Shown: positions 8,178-15,520 of the stretch, piece after piece | Numbering within the stretch: position 1 is the stretch's first letter | Layout: every line of letters starts with the position of its first letter | Origin: an uncultured Lachnospiraceae bacterium | GTDB taxonomy: Bacteria; Bacillota; Clostridia; Lachnospirales; Lachnospiraceae | DNA length: 34,955 bases | Direction of reading: 5' to 3' | Assembly: GCA_946403625.1 (NCBI GenBank) | Contig: CAMJAP010000021.1 | Span: 1 to 34,955, forward strand | Made by a program: the position numbers and the translations under genes | Notes under the pieces: generated by a model | The model's database searches: none | Seen by the model: the letters and a program-made list of their open reading frames with translations, nothing else | Told to the model about the DNA's origin: nothing

Positions 8178-9242
8178 TTATGCCTGTATGATCGTATATC
8201 CGGCCGCTTTGAGCAGTCGGTTCATCACGGCCTGGCCGAAACCATCCCGTGAAAAGCTCTCCGCATAGATCATTTCCACGCCTTCGGTATCAAACTCCCG
8301 CAAGGCACGGTACAAATGCAGTGCAATGGAACGCATATCCGCACGGCTGCCCAGACTCCGTACCACATCGGCGTGATACTCTGCCAGGGTCTCTTCCGTA
8401 CAAAGTACACCGGTCTTTTTTCCCTCCGATGCCGCTTCTGCGATCAGAGCATTGATCCGCTCCGTCACGACTGCCGCATCCCCTTCCACCAGGGATAAGG
8501 TTCCCTTGGGGGCATAATGGCGATAACGCATGCCCGGTGCCTTCGGTCTGCCGCCTTCCACTTTCTGCATCAGGGTCGGGTCGGTCTGCACCTCACCCAG
8601 CACCCGTCGCAGCATTTCTTCCGTTACATAGCCCGGCCGCAGGATGGTGGGTACCTCGCCGGTCAGATCCACGATCGTGGACTCCACACCGATCCCCACT
8701 TCGCCGCCGTCCAGGATCATCTCGATCCGTCCCTGCAGATCCTCCATTACATGGCTTGCCAAAGTCGGACTGGGCCGTCCCGATGCATTGGCACTGGGCG
8801 CTGCGATATAGCCCCCGGCTGCCCGGATGAGTGCCAGCGCGGTCTCGTGATCCGGCATACGGATGGCTACGGTATCCAGCCCGCCGGTGGTTTCCTTCGG
8901 TACCAGATCGGACTTGGGTACGATCATAGTCAGCGGTCCCGGCCAGAACGCCTCTGCCAGCCTCCGCATCGTCTCCGGGATCTGTGCGCAGATGGGTTTT
9001 AATGCCTCCATCTCTGCGATATGCACGATCAGCGGATTGTCGGAAGGCCGTCCCTTGGCCGCATAGATCTTGCGGGAAGAGTCCGGATTGAGCGCATCTC
9101 CGCCCAGGCCATATACGGTCTCTGTCGGGAATGCCACCAGACCGCCGTCCTTTAGGATCTGTCCGGCCTGCGCGATGATCGCGGGATCCGGAGTGCGACT
9201 GTCTACGGGAAGTAATTGTGTTTGCAGTTCTGTGTTTTCCAT
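8178..9242 (-). CDS. L-threonylcarbamoyladenylate synthase (Sua5/YwlC type)
   Basis: The 354-residue two-domain Sua5 makes threonylcarbamoyl-AMP from threonine, bicarbonate and ATP, the first step of t6A37 modification of ANN-decoding tRNAs. The YrdC-like domain covers about residues 15-210, with VAFPTETVYGLGG and the substrate-binding KGRPSDNPLIVHI. SANASGRPSPT and VESTIVDL follow. The C-terminal Sua5 domain (about 225-350) begins after the linker KAPGMRYRHYAPKG. The length identifies the long Sua5 rather than the short TsaC form. The start lies 8 nt after the GH18 stop without a strong ribosome binding site, so coupling is likely. Confidence 0.95.
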   Translation of the reverse strand: MENTELQTQLLPVDSRTPDPAIIAQAGQILKDGGLVAFPTETVYGLGGDALNPDSSRKIYAAKGRPSDNPLIVHIAEMEALKPICAQIPETMRRLAEAFWPGPLTMIVPKSDLVPKETTGGLDTVAIRMPDHETALALIRAAGGYIAAPSANASGRPSPTLASHVMEDLQGRIEMILDGGEVGIGVESTIVDLTGEVPTILRPGYVTEEMLRRVLGEVQTDPTLMQKVEGGRPKAPGMRYRHYAPKGTLSLVEGDAAVVTERINALIAEAASEGKKTGVLCTEETLAEYHADVVRSLGSRADMRSIALHLYRALREFDTEGVEMIYAESFSRDGFGQAVMNRLLKAAGYTIIQA

Positions 9243-9250
9243 TTTTCTGT

Positions 9251-11128
9251 TTATTCAATCATAGAATCGATGATGTTCCAGGTGTTGGCATTTTCCAGAC
9301 CGAGTTTCCAGCCGGCGATACTGCGAACGCCCTGGGCACTGATGATGCCGAGTCGTGCTTCCGTGGAATCCTCATCCTCGATCCATACCTGATACAGCAC
9401 ATCGCCATCGCTCTTTTCTGCGTAATTGCAGCAAGCGTCTTCATCCCATTCGATGGGAAGGGAACGGTTGTTGACCCACTCCATTGCGGTATCCATACCT
9501 ACGGCATCGGAAGTCACATTGCCGCGGTCGGTACGCCAGATTCTGGTGTAGAACGGTACGGCGCAGACGATCTTGTCTACCGGTACGCCCTGCTTCTTCA
9601 TATCTTCCAGACCTTTTTCCACGAAGGTTACGGACGCGATACTACCGGCATCAGATCCGATATAATGCTCGTCATAACCCATCATGATGACGTAATCGTT
9701 TACCAGGCCCTGCTCTTTCAAGTTGATCTCACGATTGCTCTCGGTCGGTACATTCACATCCACCGACAGGATCAGGCCCTTTGCGTGTGTCTGAATGGAC
9801 AGCTCGCGAAGGAACTGTACATAATGCGGGCCTACTTTATTGAGCTTGGAATCGGTAAGCTCGATGTCCATATTGATGCCGTCAAAGCCATAGGTTTCGG
9901 CATCTGCCAGCAGTTTGTCGATCAGGGCCGCACGGTTTGCGGAGGAGGAGAACAGGGCATACTCGTCAAAATCGTTCTCCATATTCTCTACCAGCGCCCA
10001 TACCTGATAGCCTTTTTCGTGTGCGCGTTCTACATATTTGGCGGATGCGATACAGGTGTAATCCACCTCGCCCGCATCGTTGGTGCCTTTCAAGAAGAAC
10101 CAGGTCGGCGATACGACATTCATTCCGGTGGCTCCGGCGGTGATCTCGCTCATCCCCGTTCCGTCATCCGGAGAGAAGATCTGATGCCAACCCAAAAGCA
10201 CTCTCTCCTGGGGCGGTACCATTGCGTAATCCGACTTGGGATCGTAAGCGCCGGTTGCCGGGTCTGCCTTTACTTCCACCACTTCGCCCAGACGGGCATT
10301 TTCGATATAACCGATATATCCGTCTGCCGTCTTGACCTTGGTCCAGTTTTCCATACCTTCCAGGACCTCAACTTCGGATCCCTTGGCGATCTCGCAGAGG
10401 ATATCGCTCTTGATGCCGCCCTGATAACGCACATGCGTATCGTCCGTCACCTCTGCCATCTTGTCCATGCCCCAGCTGTTATATACCTGCATACGGTTGG
10501 GATCTGCGTAGAAATCATAAGTAAAGTTTGCGTATTTCTTGACATAATCGGCTGCCACATACAAAGTGCCGTCTTTTCCGTATCTTGCGATCGCATAATC
10601 GGTCGGTGTTGCGGTCTCTCCGGTATAGTACGCCTTGCTGTCATCGCCGATGTCTACGCGGATCACCTCCGAAGCCGTGGTGTACAACAATATATTTTCT
10701 TCGGAATTCACATAGAAACGGTCGGTAAAGAGATCCCGTACGGTATCGATCGAGAAATAAACCGTCCCGTCATATAATTTGCCCTTGGCATTGATACGGT
10801 CATCCTGCAGAATGATCGCGATATCTTCCGGATAATCCAGCTTGAAGTACTCCTGCAGATTGGCCATCTCCGTGGAATAAGAGTATTTTTCGGGATACAG
10901 CGCCGCCAGCATCCACTGAACGCCGAATTTTTCCCCACTCTCCTTTGCCTGACGGATTCCCTTGCCAAAAGCCACCCAGATCACGATCACGATCAGAAGT
11001 GCGATCACAAAAAAAGCAATGACACTGTTCCGAAACCGGCGCAATACCTCACGATTCGCATGCTGCGGGCGCCGCCGTCTCCTTCCGGAACGCTGCATCT
11101 GTCGTCTTTGTTCTTCCGTCTCTTTCAT
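9251..11128 (-). CDS. Membrane-anchored GH18 glycosidase with SH3 and stalk domains (YaaH-like)
   Basis: The 625-residue protein has a basic cytoplasmic N-terminus rich in Arg/Gln, then one membrane segment (about 33-53). An extracellular copper-amine-oxidase-N-like stalk domain (about 80-215), a bacterial SH3 domain (about 225-275) and a family 18 hydrolase barrel (about 305-620) follow. The catalytic strand reads DGINMDIE near residues 415-422, keeping the essential Glu; the DGxN form is common in YaaH/YdhD-type enzymes. Expected action is cleavage after N-acetylglucosamine in peptidoglycan at the cell surface. It is first in the run leading to sua5, rpiB, dCMP deaminase and the SleB-like hydrolase, so wall hydrolases bracket the housekeeping genes. 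The ribosome binding site is GGGAGAT. Confidence 0.9.
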   Translation of the reverse strand: MKETEEQRRQMQRSGRRRRRPQHANREVLRRFRNSVIAFFVIALLIVIVIWVAFGKGIRQAKESGEKFGVQWMLAALYPEKYSYSTEMANLQEYFKLDYPEDIAIILQDDRINAKGKLYDGTVYFSIDTVRDLFTDRFYVNSEENILLYTTASEVIRVDIGDDSKAYYTGETATPTDYAIARYGKDGTLYVAADYVKKYANFTYDFYADPNRMQVYNSWGMDKMAEVTDDTHVRYQGGIKSDILCEIAKGSEVEVLEGMENWTKVKTADGYIGYIENARLGEVVEVKADPATGAYDPKSDYAMVPPQERVLLGWHQIFSPDDGTGMSEITAGATGMNVVSPTWFFLKGTNDAGEVDYTCIASAKYVERAHEKGYQVWALVENMENDFDEYALFSSSANRAALIDKLLADAETYGFDGINMDIELTDSKLNKVGPHYVQFLRELSIQTHAKGLILSVDVNVPTESNREINLKEQGLVNDYVIMMGYDEHYIGSDAGSIASVTFVEKGLEDMKKQGVPVDKIVCAVPFYTRIWRTDRGNVTSDAVGMDTAMEWVNNRSLPIEWDEDACCNYAEKSDGDVLYQVWIEDEDSTEARLGIISAQGVRSIAGWKLGLENANTWNIIDSMIE

Positions 11129-11175
11129 AATATCTCCCGATTTTTCCGTGCTTAATTTTTACTCATACAGAGTAG

Positions 11176-11204
11176 ATTATAACAGACCGGAGCGAAATCG
11201 TCAT
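11176..11204 (-). promoter_or_regulatory. Promoter of the GH18-to-SleB operon
   Basis: On the minus strand a -10 TATAAT (11176-11181) is preceded by TGT (extended -10). A -35-like ATGACG (11199-11204) lies 17 bp upstream. The GH18 ATG is 47 nt downstream. No other promoter of this quality was seen before 5993. Confidence 0.7.
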
Positions 11205-11520
11205 TAACATTTTTTCGGCAGCAGCAGAATGCGTCTGAGAAGGACTTTTATACTGTTACTCTGCTGTACATGAATAGGCGTACGCCACCGTAAAAATGCG
11301 CCGCTTCCCGTTCCCTGCATTCTCCCCAAAACGGAGTTTTCCGTGAATATCCCTGTTTACGGTTTGCGGTTTTGCCGACGACCTCATGCACTGTAAAAAG
11401 TGCGACTCCGGTCTGAAATAAAATCCCCGTAAGATGCGCAGACAGTACCAAAAAAATGGTTTAAAAAACCTTGTGTATTATTTTGATATTCTGTTATTTT
11501 GCAATCCAAGCCTTGGTATC

Positions 11521-11592
11521 GTTTCTTGAAATAAGATCACGATCAGGTAGTTACACCTGTAAGACTAAAGATGAGCCTTCGCTCATAGAAAC
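11521..11592. other. Possible folded element (branched hairpin)
   Basis: GTTTCT (11521-11526) can pair with AGAAAC (11587-11592), enclosing two perfect hairpins: CAGGT/ACCTG at 11544-11559 and ATGAGC/GCTCAT at 11571-11586. The second hairpin abuts the outer helix. The element is 72 nt in total. It does not have tRNA features (no T-loop GTTCNA). It could be a small structured RNA or chance pairing; the strand is undetermined. Confidence 0.3.
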
Positions 11593-11698
11593 TTGCAGAA
11601 ATTGCTGTTCCATCCAACCTCCCGTCCGGTACAGATTTATCTGCAAACATCTTACGGTTGATTACTATAACCGAAAGTCGCCGATTTGGCAAGGGGTT

Positions 11699-11730
11699 TT
11701 ATAAACAACTTTTCAACAACTTTATCCACA
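11699..11730 (+). promoter_or_regulatory. Cluster of DnaA-box-like 9-mers
   Basis: Three head-to-tail 9-mers start about one helical turn apart: TTATAAACA (11699, two mismatches), TTTTCAACA (11710, two mismatches) and TTATCCACA (11722, a perfect consensus DnaA box). No dnaA or dnaN gene is in the window. Confidence 0.4.
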
Positions 11731-11735
11731 TTATG

Positions 11736-11773
11736 CCGGAAAAGAAAAAGGCCAACCGCCGAAACGGTTGGCC
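11736..11773 (-). terminator. Terminator of the zinc-ribbon protein gene
   Basis: A perfect 9-bp stem GGCCAACCG/CGGTTGGCC (11750-11758 with 11765-11773) has a 6-nt loop and is followed on the minus strand by a T-rich run (11736-11749). Confidence 0.9.
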
Positions 11774-11789
11774 CTAATAATTCTAATAC

Positions 11790-13127
11790 TTACTTGGAAC
11801 CGATGATATCCACTGCCCAGATGAAATCGGTTACCACATTGCTGTACTGGTTCTCATCCATCACATTGAGCTCGCCGCCCTGATAGTAGCATACCGTCCA
11901 AACCAGTGCGTTTTCGCCCATATCCATCGTATAGGTCACCGGATCCTTGTAACGCTCGTAGATGGTTACATGCGTTCCGGTCTTACCCATAATGGAATCT
12001 CTGGAATCGGATTCCGCCGTCGTTGTATCCAATACATAGATCGTCTGTGCGGCATTGGACTTGACATCACGGAGCAGGATCACCTCGGTACCCACATCGC
12101 CCTTGTTGTCCGAATGGATGAAGCTGCCTCTCTTGTCACGCGGATGTGTGATGTTGATATACTCGCGGGTGTCGGAGTTAAACGCACACAGGTCCAGGTC
12201 CAGATTCGGCTCGTCCCAATCCAGGACTACATATGCCTCGCCCTCTTTCGGGATCGGTACCAGACGCGCCTTGACCACATCATCATCACCTACATGAATG
12301 TCCTGCTCATAACGGAAGTACAGATCGGATACACAGCAGATCGTGTAATTGCCGTTCGGGACATTTTCAAAAGTACACATACCCTCGCTGCCGCTTTCCA
12401 AAACCGCAAACGGCTCGCCTTCGGTGGTGTTGTGTCCTTCATACAGATATACATCCACATCCGGCACGATCGAATCGTCTGTGATCACCACCGTGTACAG
12501 ATCGAAATCGGATTTTTTGATCTCCATCGAAGCATCCAGCTGAACTCCGTCTGCCGCATTGCTCTCATCTACGGTAACCTCGTTGATGGCTACATCGTTG
12601 TAATCCTCTTTTGCAGCCCGCACCGTATAGGCACCGTACGGAACCTCGTGGAATACGGCCGTACCGTTTTCGTCCGTGGTTGCGGTCTGCACAACATTTC
12701 CCGCACCGTCGCACAGTTCCACTTCTACCTCAGCCAGCATACCGTTTGCATCGCTCCACTGGATGGTCATATCCGTGGTGGTCGGTGCTGCTTCCGTCGG
12801 CTCTGCCACAACCTCTGCCTCAGTAGGTTCTGCGGTCGGTTCCGCTGCCTCCGTTACCTCTGCCTGACGCAGATCACGATCCGGCTCTTCCTCCGTATCT
12901 TCCTTTTTACTACCCAGGGCGGCGATCACAATGATCGCTACGACCGCTGCTGCACCGATCCCGATCCACTTCACCGGCAGCGGCTTTTTACCACCGCCCT
13001 GCGGTGCAACGGTCTCCTGGCTCATTTCCTCTGCAGCGCCCTCTCCAGGCTTGGGTGCCGGTGTTCCGCACTTGGAACAGAATCGCATATTGGGCTCCAA
13101 ATGAGCTCCGCATTTTGTACATTTCAT
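11790..13127 (-). CDS. Zinc-ribbon single-pass membrane protein with extracellular beta-sandwich domains
   Basis: The 445-residue protein starts with a zinc ribbon (CTKCG and FCSKCG, residues 3-20) and a Pro/Gly/Glu linker. One membrane span follows (about 52-72, WIGIGAAAVVAIIVIAAL), then an acidic Glu/Pro/Thr/Ala stalk (about 75-118). Two Cna-B/prealbumin-like modules come next (about 120-205 and 208-295); the first has GTAVFHEVPYGAYTV and the second MCTFENVPNGNYTI. The C-terminal 150 residues begin AYVVLDWDEPNLDLDL and resemble the beta-sandwich of YfaP/DUF2135 proteins. The ribbon would be cytoplasmic and the rest outside. The function is unknown; surface display or wall sensing is a guess. 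It is monocistronic with its own promoter and terminator. Confidence 0.85.
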   Translation of the reverse strand: MKCTKCGAHLEPNMRFCSKCGTPAPKPGEGAAEEMSQETVAPQGGGKKPLPVKWIGIGAAAVVAIIVIAALGSKKEDTEEEPDRDLRQAEVTEAAEPTAEPTEAEVVAEPTEAAPTTTDMTIQWSDANGMLAEVEVELCDGAGNVVQTATTDENGTAVFHEVPYGAYTVRAAKEDYNDVAINEVTVDESNAADGVQLDASMEIKKSDFDLYTVVITDDSIVPDVDVYLYEGHNTTEGEPFAVLESGSEGMCTFENVPNGNYTICCVSDLYFRYEQDIHVGDDDVVKARLVPIPKEGEAYVVLDWDEPNLDLDLCAFNSDTREYINITHPRDKRGSFIHSDNKGDVGTEVILLRDVKSNAAQTIYVLDTTTAESDSRDSIMGKTGTHVTIYERYKDPVTYTMDMGENALVWTVCYYQGGELNVMDENQYSNVVTDFIWAVDIIGSK

Positions 13128-13175
13128 AAGTAATCCTCCCCGGAAACGATAACATATAGAATATTTCCAACGCTA

Positions 13176-13204
13176 AAGTTATCATTTTTCGATACATTTG
13201 TCAA
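13176..13204 (-). promoter_or_regulatory. Promoter of the zinc-ribbon protein gene
   Basis: A perfect -35 TTGACA (13199-13204) lies 17 bp before a weak TAACTT (13176-13181), preceded by TGA in extended -10 position. The ribosome binding site GGGGAGGA lies just before the ATG. The -10 match is poor, so the exact start is uncertain. Confidence 0.5.
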
Positions 13205-13326
13205 TTTTTGAGCCGCATGGGCATACTCGCAAACGCAATTATCCGCCTTTTCCTATTCCGGATATCCGCGCGTTTGCTCGTTATACGTTTTACCTATTGG
13301 CAATGATTTATGTTACTGCGTATAAA

Positions 13327-13355
13327 TTGTCATCCATTCATGAATATGCTATAAT
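13327..13355 (+). promoter_or_regulatory. Strong extended -10 promoter of the MoxR-DUF58-transglutaminase operon
   Basis: TTGTCA (13327-13332), a 17-bp spacer and a perfect TATAAT (13350-13355), with TG one base before the -10. A GGGGGGA ribosome binding site (13384-13390) precedes the ATG at 13395. Confidence 0.85.
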
Positions 13356-13394
13356 GGGTTCGGTTTACGGGAATCCAGCATACGGGGGGATACT

Positions 13395-14339
13395 ATGGAA
13401 AATAAGAATCTGAATGAAAAACTGGCCGCCTTCCGCGACCGGATGAATACCCGATTTGTCGGTAAAAAAGATGTGGTGGAACACCTGCTCTGCTGTTTTC
13501 TGGCGGGCGGGCATATTTTATTGGAAGATGTGCCGGGAGTGGGCAAGACCACGCTGGCCAGAACTTTTGCGGGATCGCTGGGGCTGTCCTTCGGGCGCAT
13601 CCAGTTTACACCGGATACTATGCCAGGCGATGTGACCGGTCTTTCCGTGTATGATATGAAAAGCGGCGAATTCCGCTATCGTCCCGGCGCGGTGGTAAAA
13701 AATATCGTTCTGGCAGACGAATTGAACCGTACCTCGCCCAAAACGCAGTCGGCGCTGTTAGAAGCCATGGCCGAGGGGCAGGTCAGTGTGGACGGCGAGA
13801 TCTATCCGCTGCCGCAGCCGTTTATGGTGATCGCCACGCAAAATCCGCTCCGTTTCACCGGGACCTATCCGCTGCCGGAAGCCCAGCTGGACCGCTTTAT
13901 GATGCGGCTTTCCATCGGCTACCCGAGCGCGGAGGAGGAGATCCGTATGGCCAAAGCCCATCTGGAAGATGCCGCCAATGCCCCCGTGGAGCCGATTCTC
14001 TCCCCCGAAGATATCCTGCAACTGCGAAAAGAAAGCGGAAAAGTCGCTATGAGCGATGCGATGCTTTCCTATGCGCAGCAGATCGTTGCGGCCTCCCGCA
14101 CCGGTCAGGACTTTTTGCTGGGGGCCAGTCCGCGCGCCCTGGTACATCTCACACTGGCTGCAAGATCCCGGGCCTATCTGAGCGGACGCGACTATGTCAA
14201 ACCGGATGATATCAAGCACTGCGCTGTCCCGGTACTTTCACACCGTCTACTGCTTTCTGCCGAAATGAAACTGCAGAAAAAAGAAGCGGCGGAACTGCTG
14301 CGGGCAATGCTCTATCAGATCAAGGTTCCCGTAGAATAA
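13395..14339 (+). CDS. MoxR-family AAA+ ATPase
   Basis: The 314-residue MoxR ATPase shows Walker A GVGKTT in LLEDVPGVGKTTLAR (near residues 45-53), Walker B LADELNR (near 106), sensor 1 IATQNP (near 147) and the arginine-finger region LPEAQLDRFMMR. A C-terminal lid domain follows (about 195-314). MoxR proteins are chaperone-like ATPases thought to assemble or activate metal- or VWA-containing partners. This gene is followed after 14 nt by a DUF58 gene and then a transglutaminase gene, a widespread three-gene arrangement. It is the first gene after a strong extended -10 promoter. Confidence 0.95.
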   Translation: MENKNLNEKLAAFRDRMNTRFVGKKDVVEHLLCCFLAGGHILLEDVPGVGKTTLARTFAGSLGLSFGRIQFTPDTMPGDVTGLSVYDMKSGEFRYRPGAVVKNIVLADELNRTSPKTQSALLEAMAEGQVSVDGEIYPLPQPFMVIATQNPLRFTGTYPLPEAQLDRFMMRLSIGYPSAEEEIRMAKAHLEDAANAPVEPILSPEDILQLRKESGKVAMSDAMLSYAQQIVAASRTGQDFLLGASPRALVHLTLAARSRAYLSGRDYVKPDDIKHCAVPVLSHRLLLSAEMKLQKKEAAELLRAMLYQIKVPVE

Positions 14340-14353
14340 GGGCGGTGACTCGT

Positions 14354-15520
14354 ATGCGTAAACGGCTGGCAGTCTACTTTTCCGCTTTGATCCTGGCGCT
14401 GGTCGGAATCTCCTTTCAGGGCGGTCCGGTCACCTATCTTTTTTTGTGGCTGCTTTTGCTGCTGCCGGTATTTTCCGCGCTCTACATCGGCTATGTCATT
14501 GTCTTTTTAAAAATCTACCAGCGAACGGACGGCCGTAATATGGTCAGCGGCACGCCCACGGAGTTTTATATCACCCTGCAAAACGAAGGGCCGTTTTCCT
14601 TTTCCGCCCTGCAGATCAAGTATTTTTCCTCTTTTTCCACCATTCTGGATCTGAAAGAAGAAGTCATCTACGAACTGCCCCCGGGCGCTTCCGTCAAAAA
14701 GAGTACCCAGCTGTTGTGCCGCTACCGCGGAGAATACCGGGTGGGCATCAAAAAGATCACCGTGTGGGATCCCCTCGGTCTTTTTTCCTTTACCTACTCG
14801 ATCCGCGAGCCTTTAAGCGTGATCGTGGCACCGGCTCTGGTCCAACTGCCCTATCCCGGCAGCATCGAGCAGTTTGCCCACACCGACCACGAAAGCAATG
14901 TTCAGCGCACCGAGCCGGACATCCTCGTGCGGGAATACCTTCCGGGTGATGCCATGCGCCTCATTCACTGGAAGTCCAGTGCCGTGATGCAAAAACTGAT
15001 GATCCGCGAGCGCATCGGCGAGGAGAAAAACGGGATCGGCATCTTTATGGACAGCCACCGCTGCGGCGAACGCACGGAGGATTATCTGCCGGTGGAAAAC
15101 AAGATCATCGAAATGGTGATCGCCCTGGCGGAATACTATATGCGCAACCAGATCCCGGTGGATGTGCTGCTGCAAAAAGAGCAAGCCGTGCGAAAAGCGA
15201 TCCGCGATGCCGCCGGTTTCGATGACCTCTACGCGGAAATGGTGGGCTATACCTTCCGCGAAGACCGCAATCTGCTGCAAATGCTGGCAGAACTGAGTGA
15301 TCAGGAACTCTCTGCCTACCGTCTGCTGATCTTTATCGTGCACCAATGGAGCGCCGAAGAGGATGCTTGGGTGGAGCAGATCAATACCTCCCATGCACCC
15401 GTTATGATCTATCTGGTGGGTGCTGCTGCCGAAAACGAAGAGACCGATGCGATCGACCGCCGCGGATATGCGCTGCGCCGGATCGGAACGGATGCCGTAT
15501 TACAGGAGGTGCTGCAATGA
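14354..15520 (+). CDS. DUF58 domain membrane protein
   Basis: The 388-residue product has two N-terminal membrane segments (about residues 7-25 and 27-52), an extracellular-type beta domain (about 60-150), and the DUF58 signature VREYLPGDAMRLIHWKSSA near residues 192-210. A VWA-like C-terminal fold follows (about 220-385). DUF58 proteins are the usual partners of MoxR ATPases; the exact activity is not established. A GTG at 14345 lies in frame upstream, but the sequence AAGGGCGGTGA (14338-14348) forms a good ribosome binding site for the ATG at 14354 and would overlap the GTG, so 14354 is preferred. The stop overlaps the next start (ATGA). Confidence 0.9.
   Translation: MRKRLAVYFSALILALVGISFQGGPVTYLFLWLLLLLPVFSALYIGYVIVFLKIYQRTDGRNMVSGTPTEFYITLQNEGPFSFSALQIKYFSSFSTILDLKEEVIYELPPGASVKKSTQLLCRYRGEYRVGIKKITVWDPLGLFSFTYSIREPLSVIVAPALVQLPYPGSIEQFAHTDHESNVQRTEPDILVREYLPGDAMRLIHWKSSAVMQKLMIRERIGEEKNGIGIFMDSHRCGERTEDYLPVENKIIEMVIALAEYYMRNQIPVDVLLQKEQAVRKAIRDAAGFDDLYAEMVGYTFREDRNLLQMLAELSDQELSAYRLLIFIVHQWSAEEDAWVEQINTSHAPVMIYLVGAAAENEETDAIDRRGYALRRIGTDAVLQEVLQ

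Larger units (their letters stand above)
11129..11749. other. Long gene-free interval with small hairpins and DnaA-box-like sites
   Basis: No frame here has a plausible start, codon pattern or recognisable product. It contains the GH18 promoter (11176-11204). Short perfect inverted repeats occur at 11277-11286, 11331-11344, 11388-11403, 11544-11559, 11571-11586, 11632-11643 and 11655-11673. An AT-rich patch lies near 11450-11505, and a cluster of DnaA-box-like 9-mers lies at 11699-11730. About three 5-bp hairpins would be expected by chance, so the excess is modest. Confidence 0.5.

Noticed and set aside
9218-10777. Open frame of 519 codons opposite the GH18 gene.
   Set aside because: It is a shadow of the strongly supported GH18 gene. 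The translation has no domain pattern and no ribosome binding site.
11471-11704. Open frame of 77 codons on the plus strand in the long gene-free interval.
   Set aside because: It begins with TTG and has no ribosome binding site, its composition is unlike the neighbouring proteins and it overlaps several hairpins, so it is unlikely to be a gene.
15346-15516. Upstream extension of the transglutaminase frame into the DUF58 gene.
   Set aside because: The ATG at 15517 has an AGGAGGT ribosome binding site and overlaps the DUF58 stop in the usual ATGA form; the extension would overlap a well-supported gene by 171 bases.
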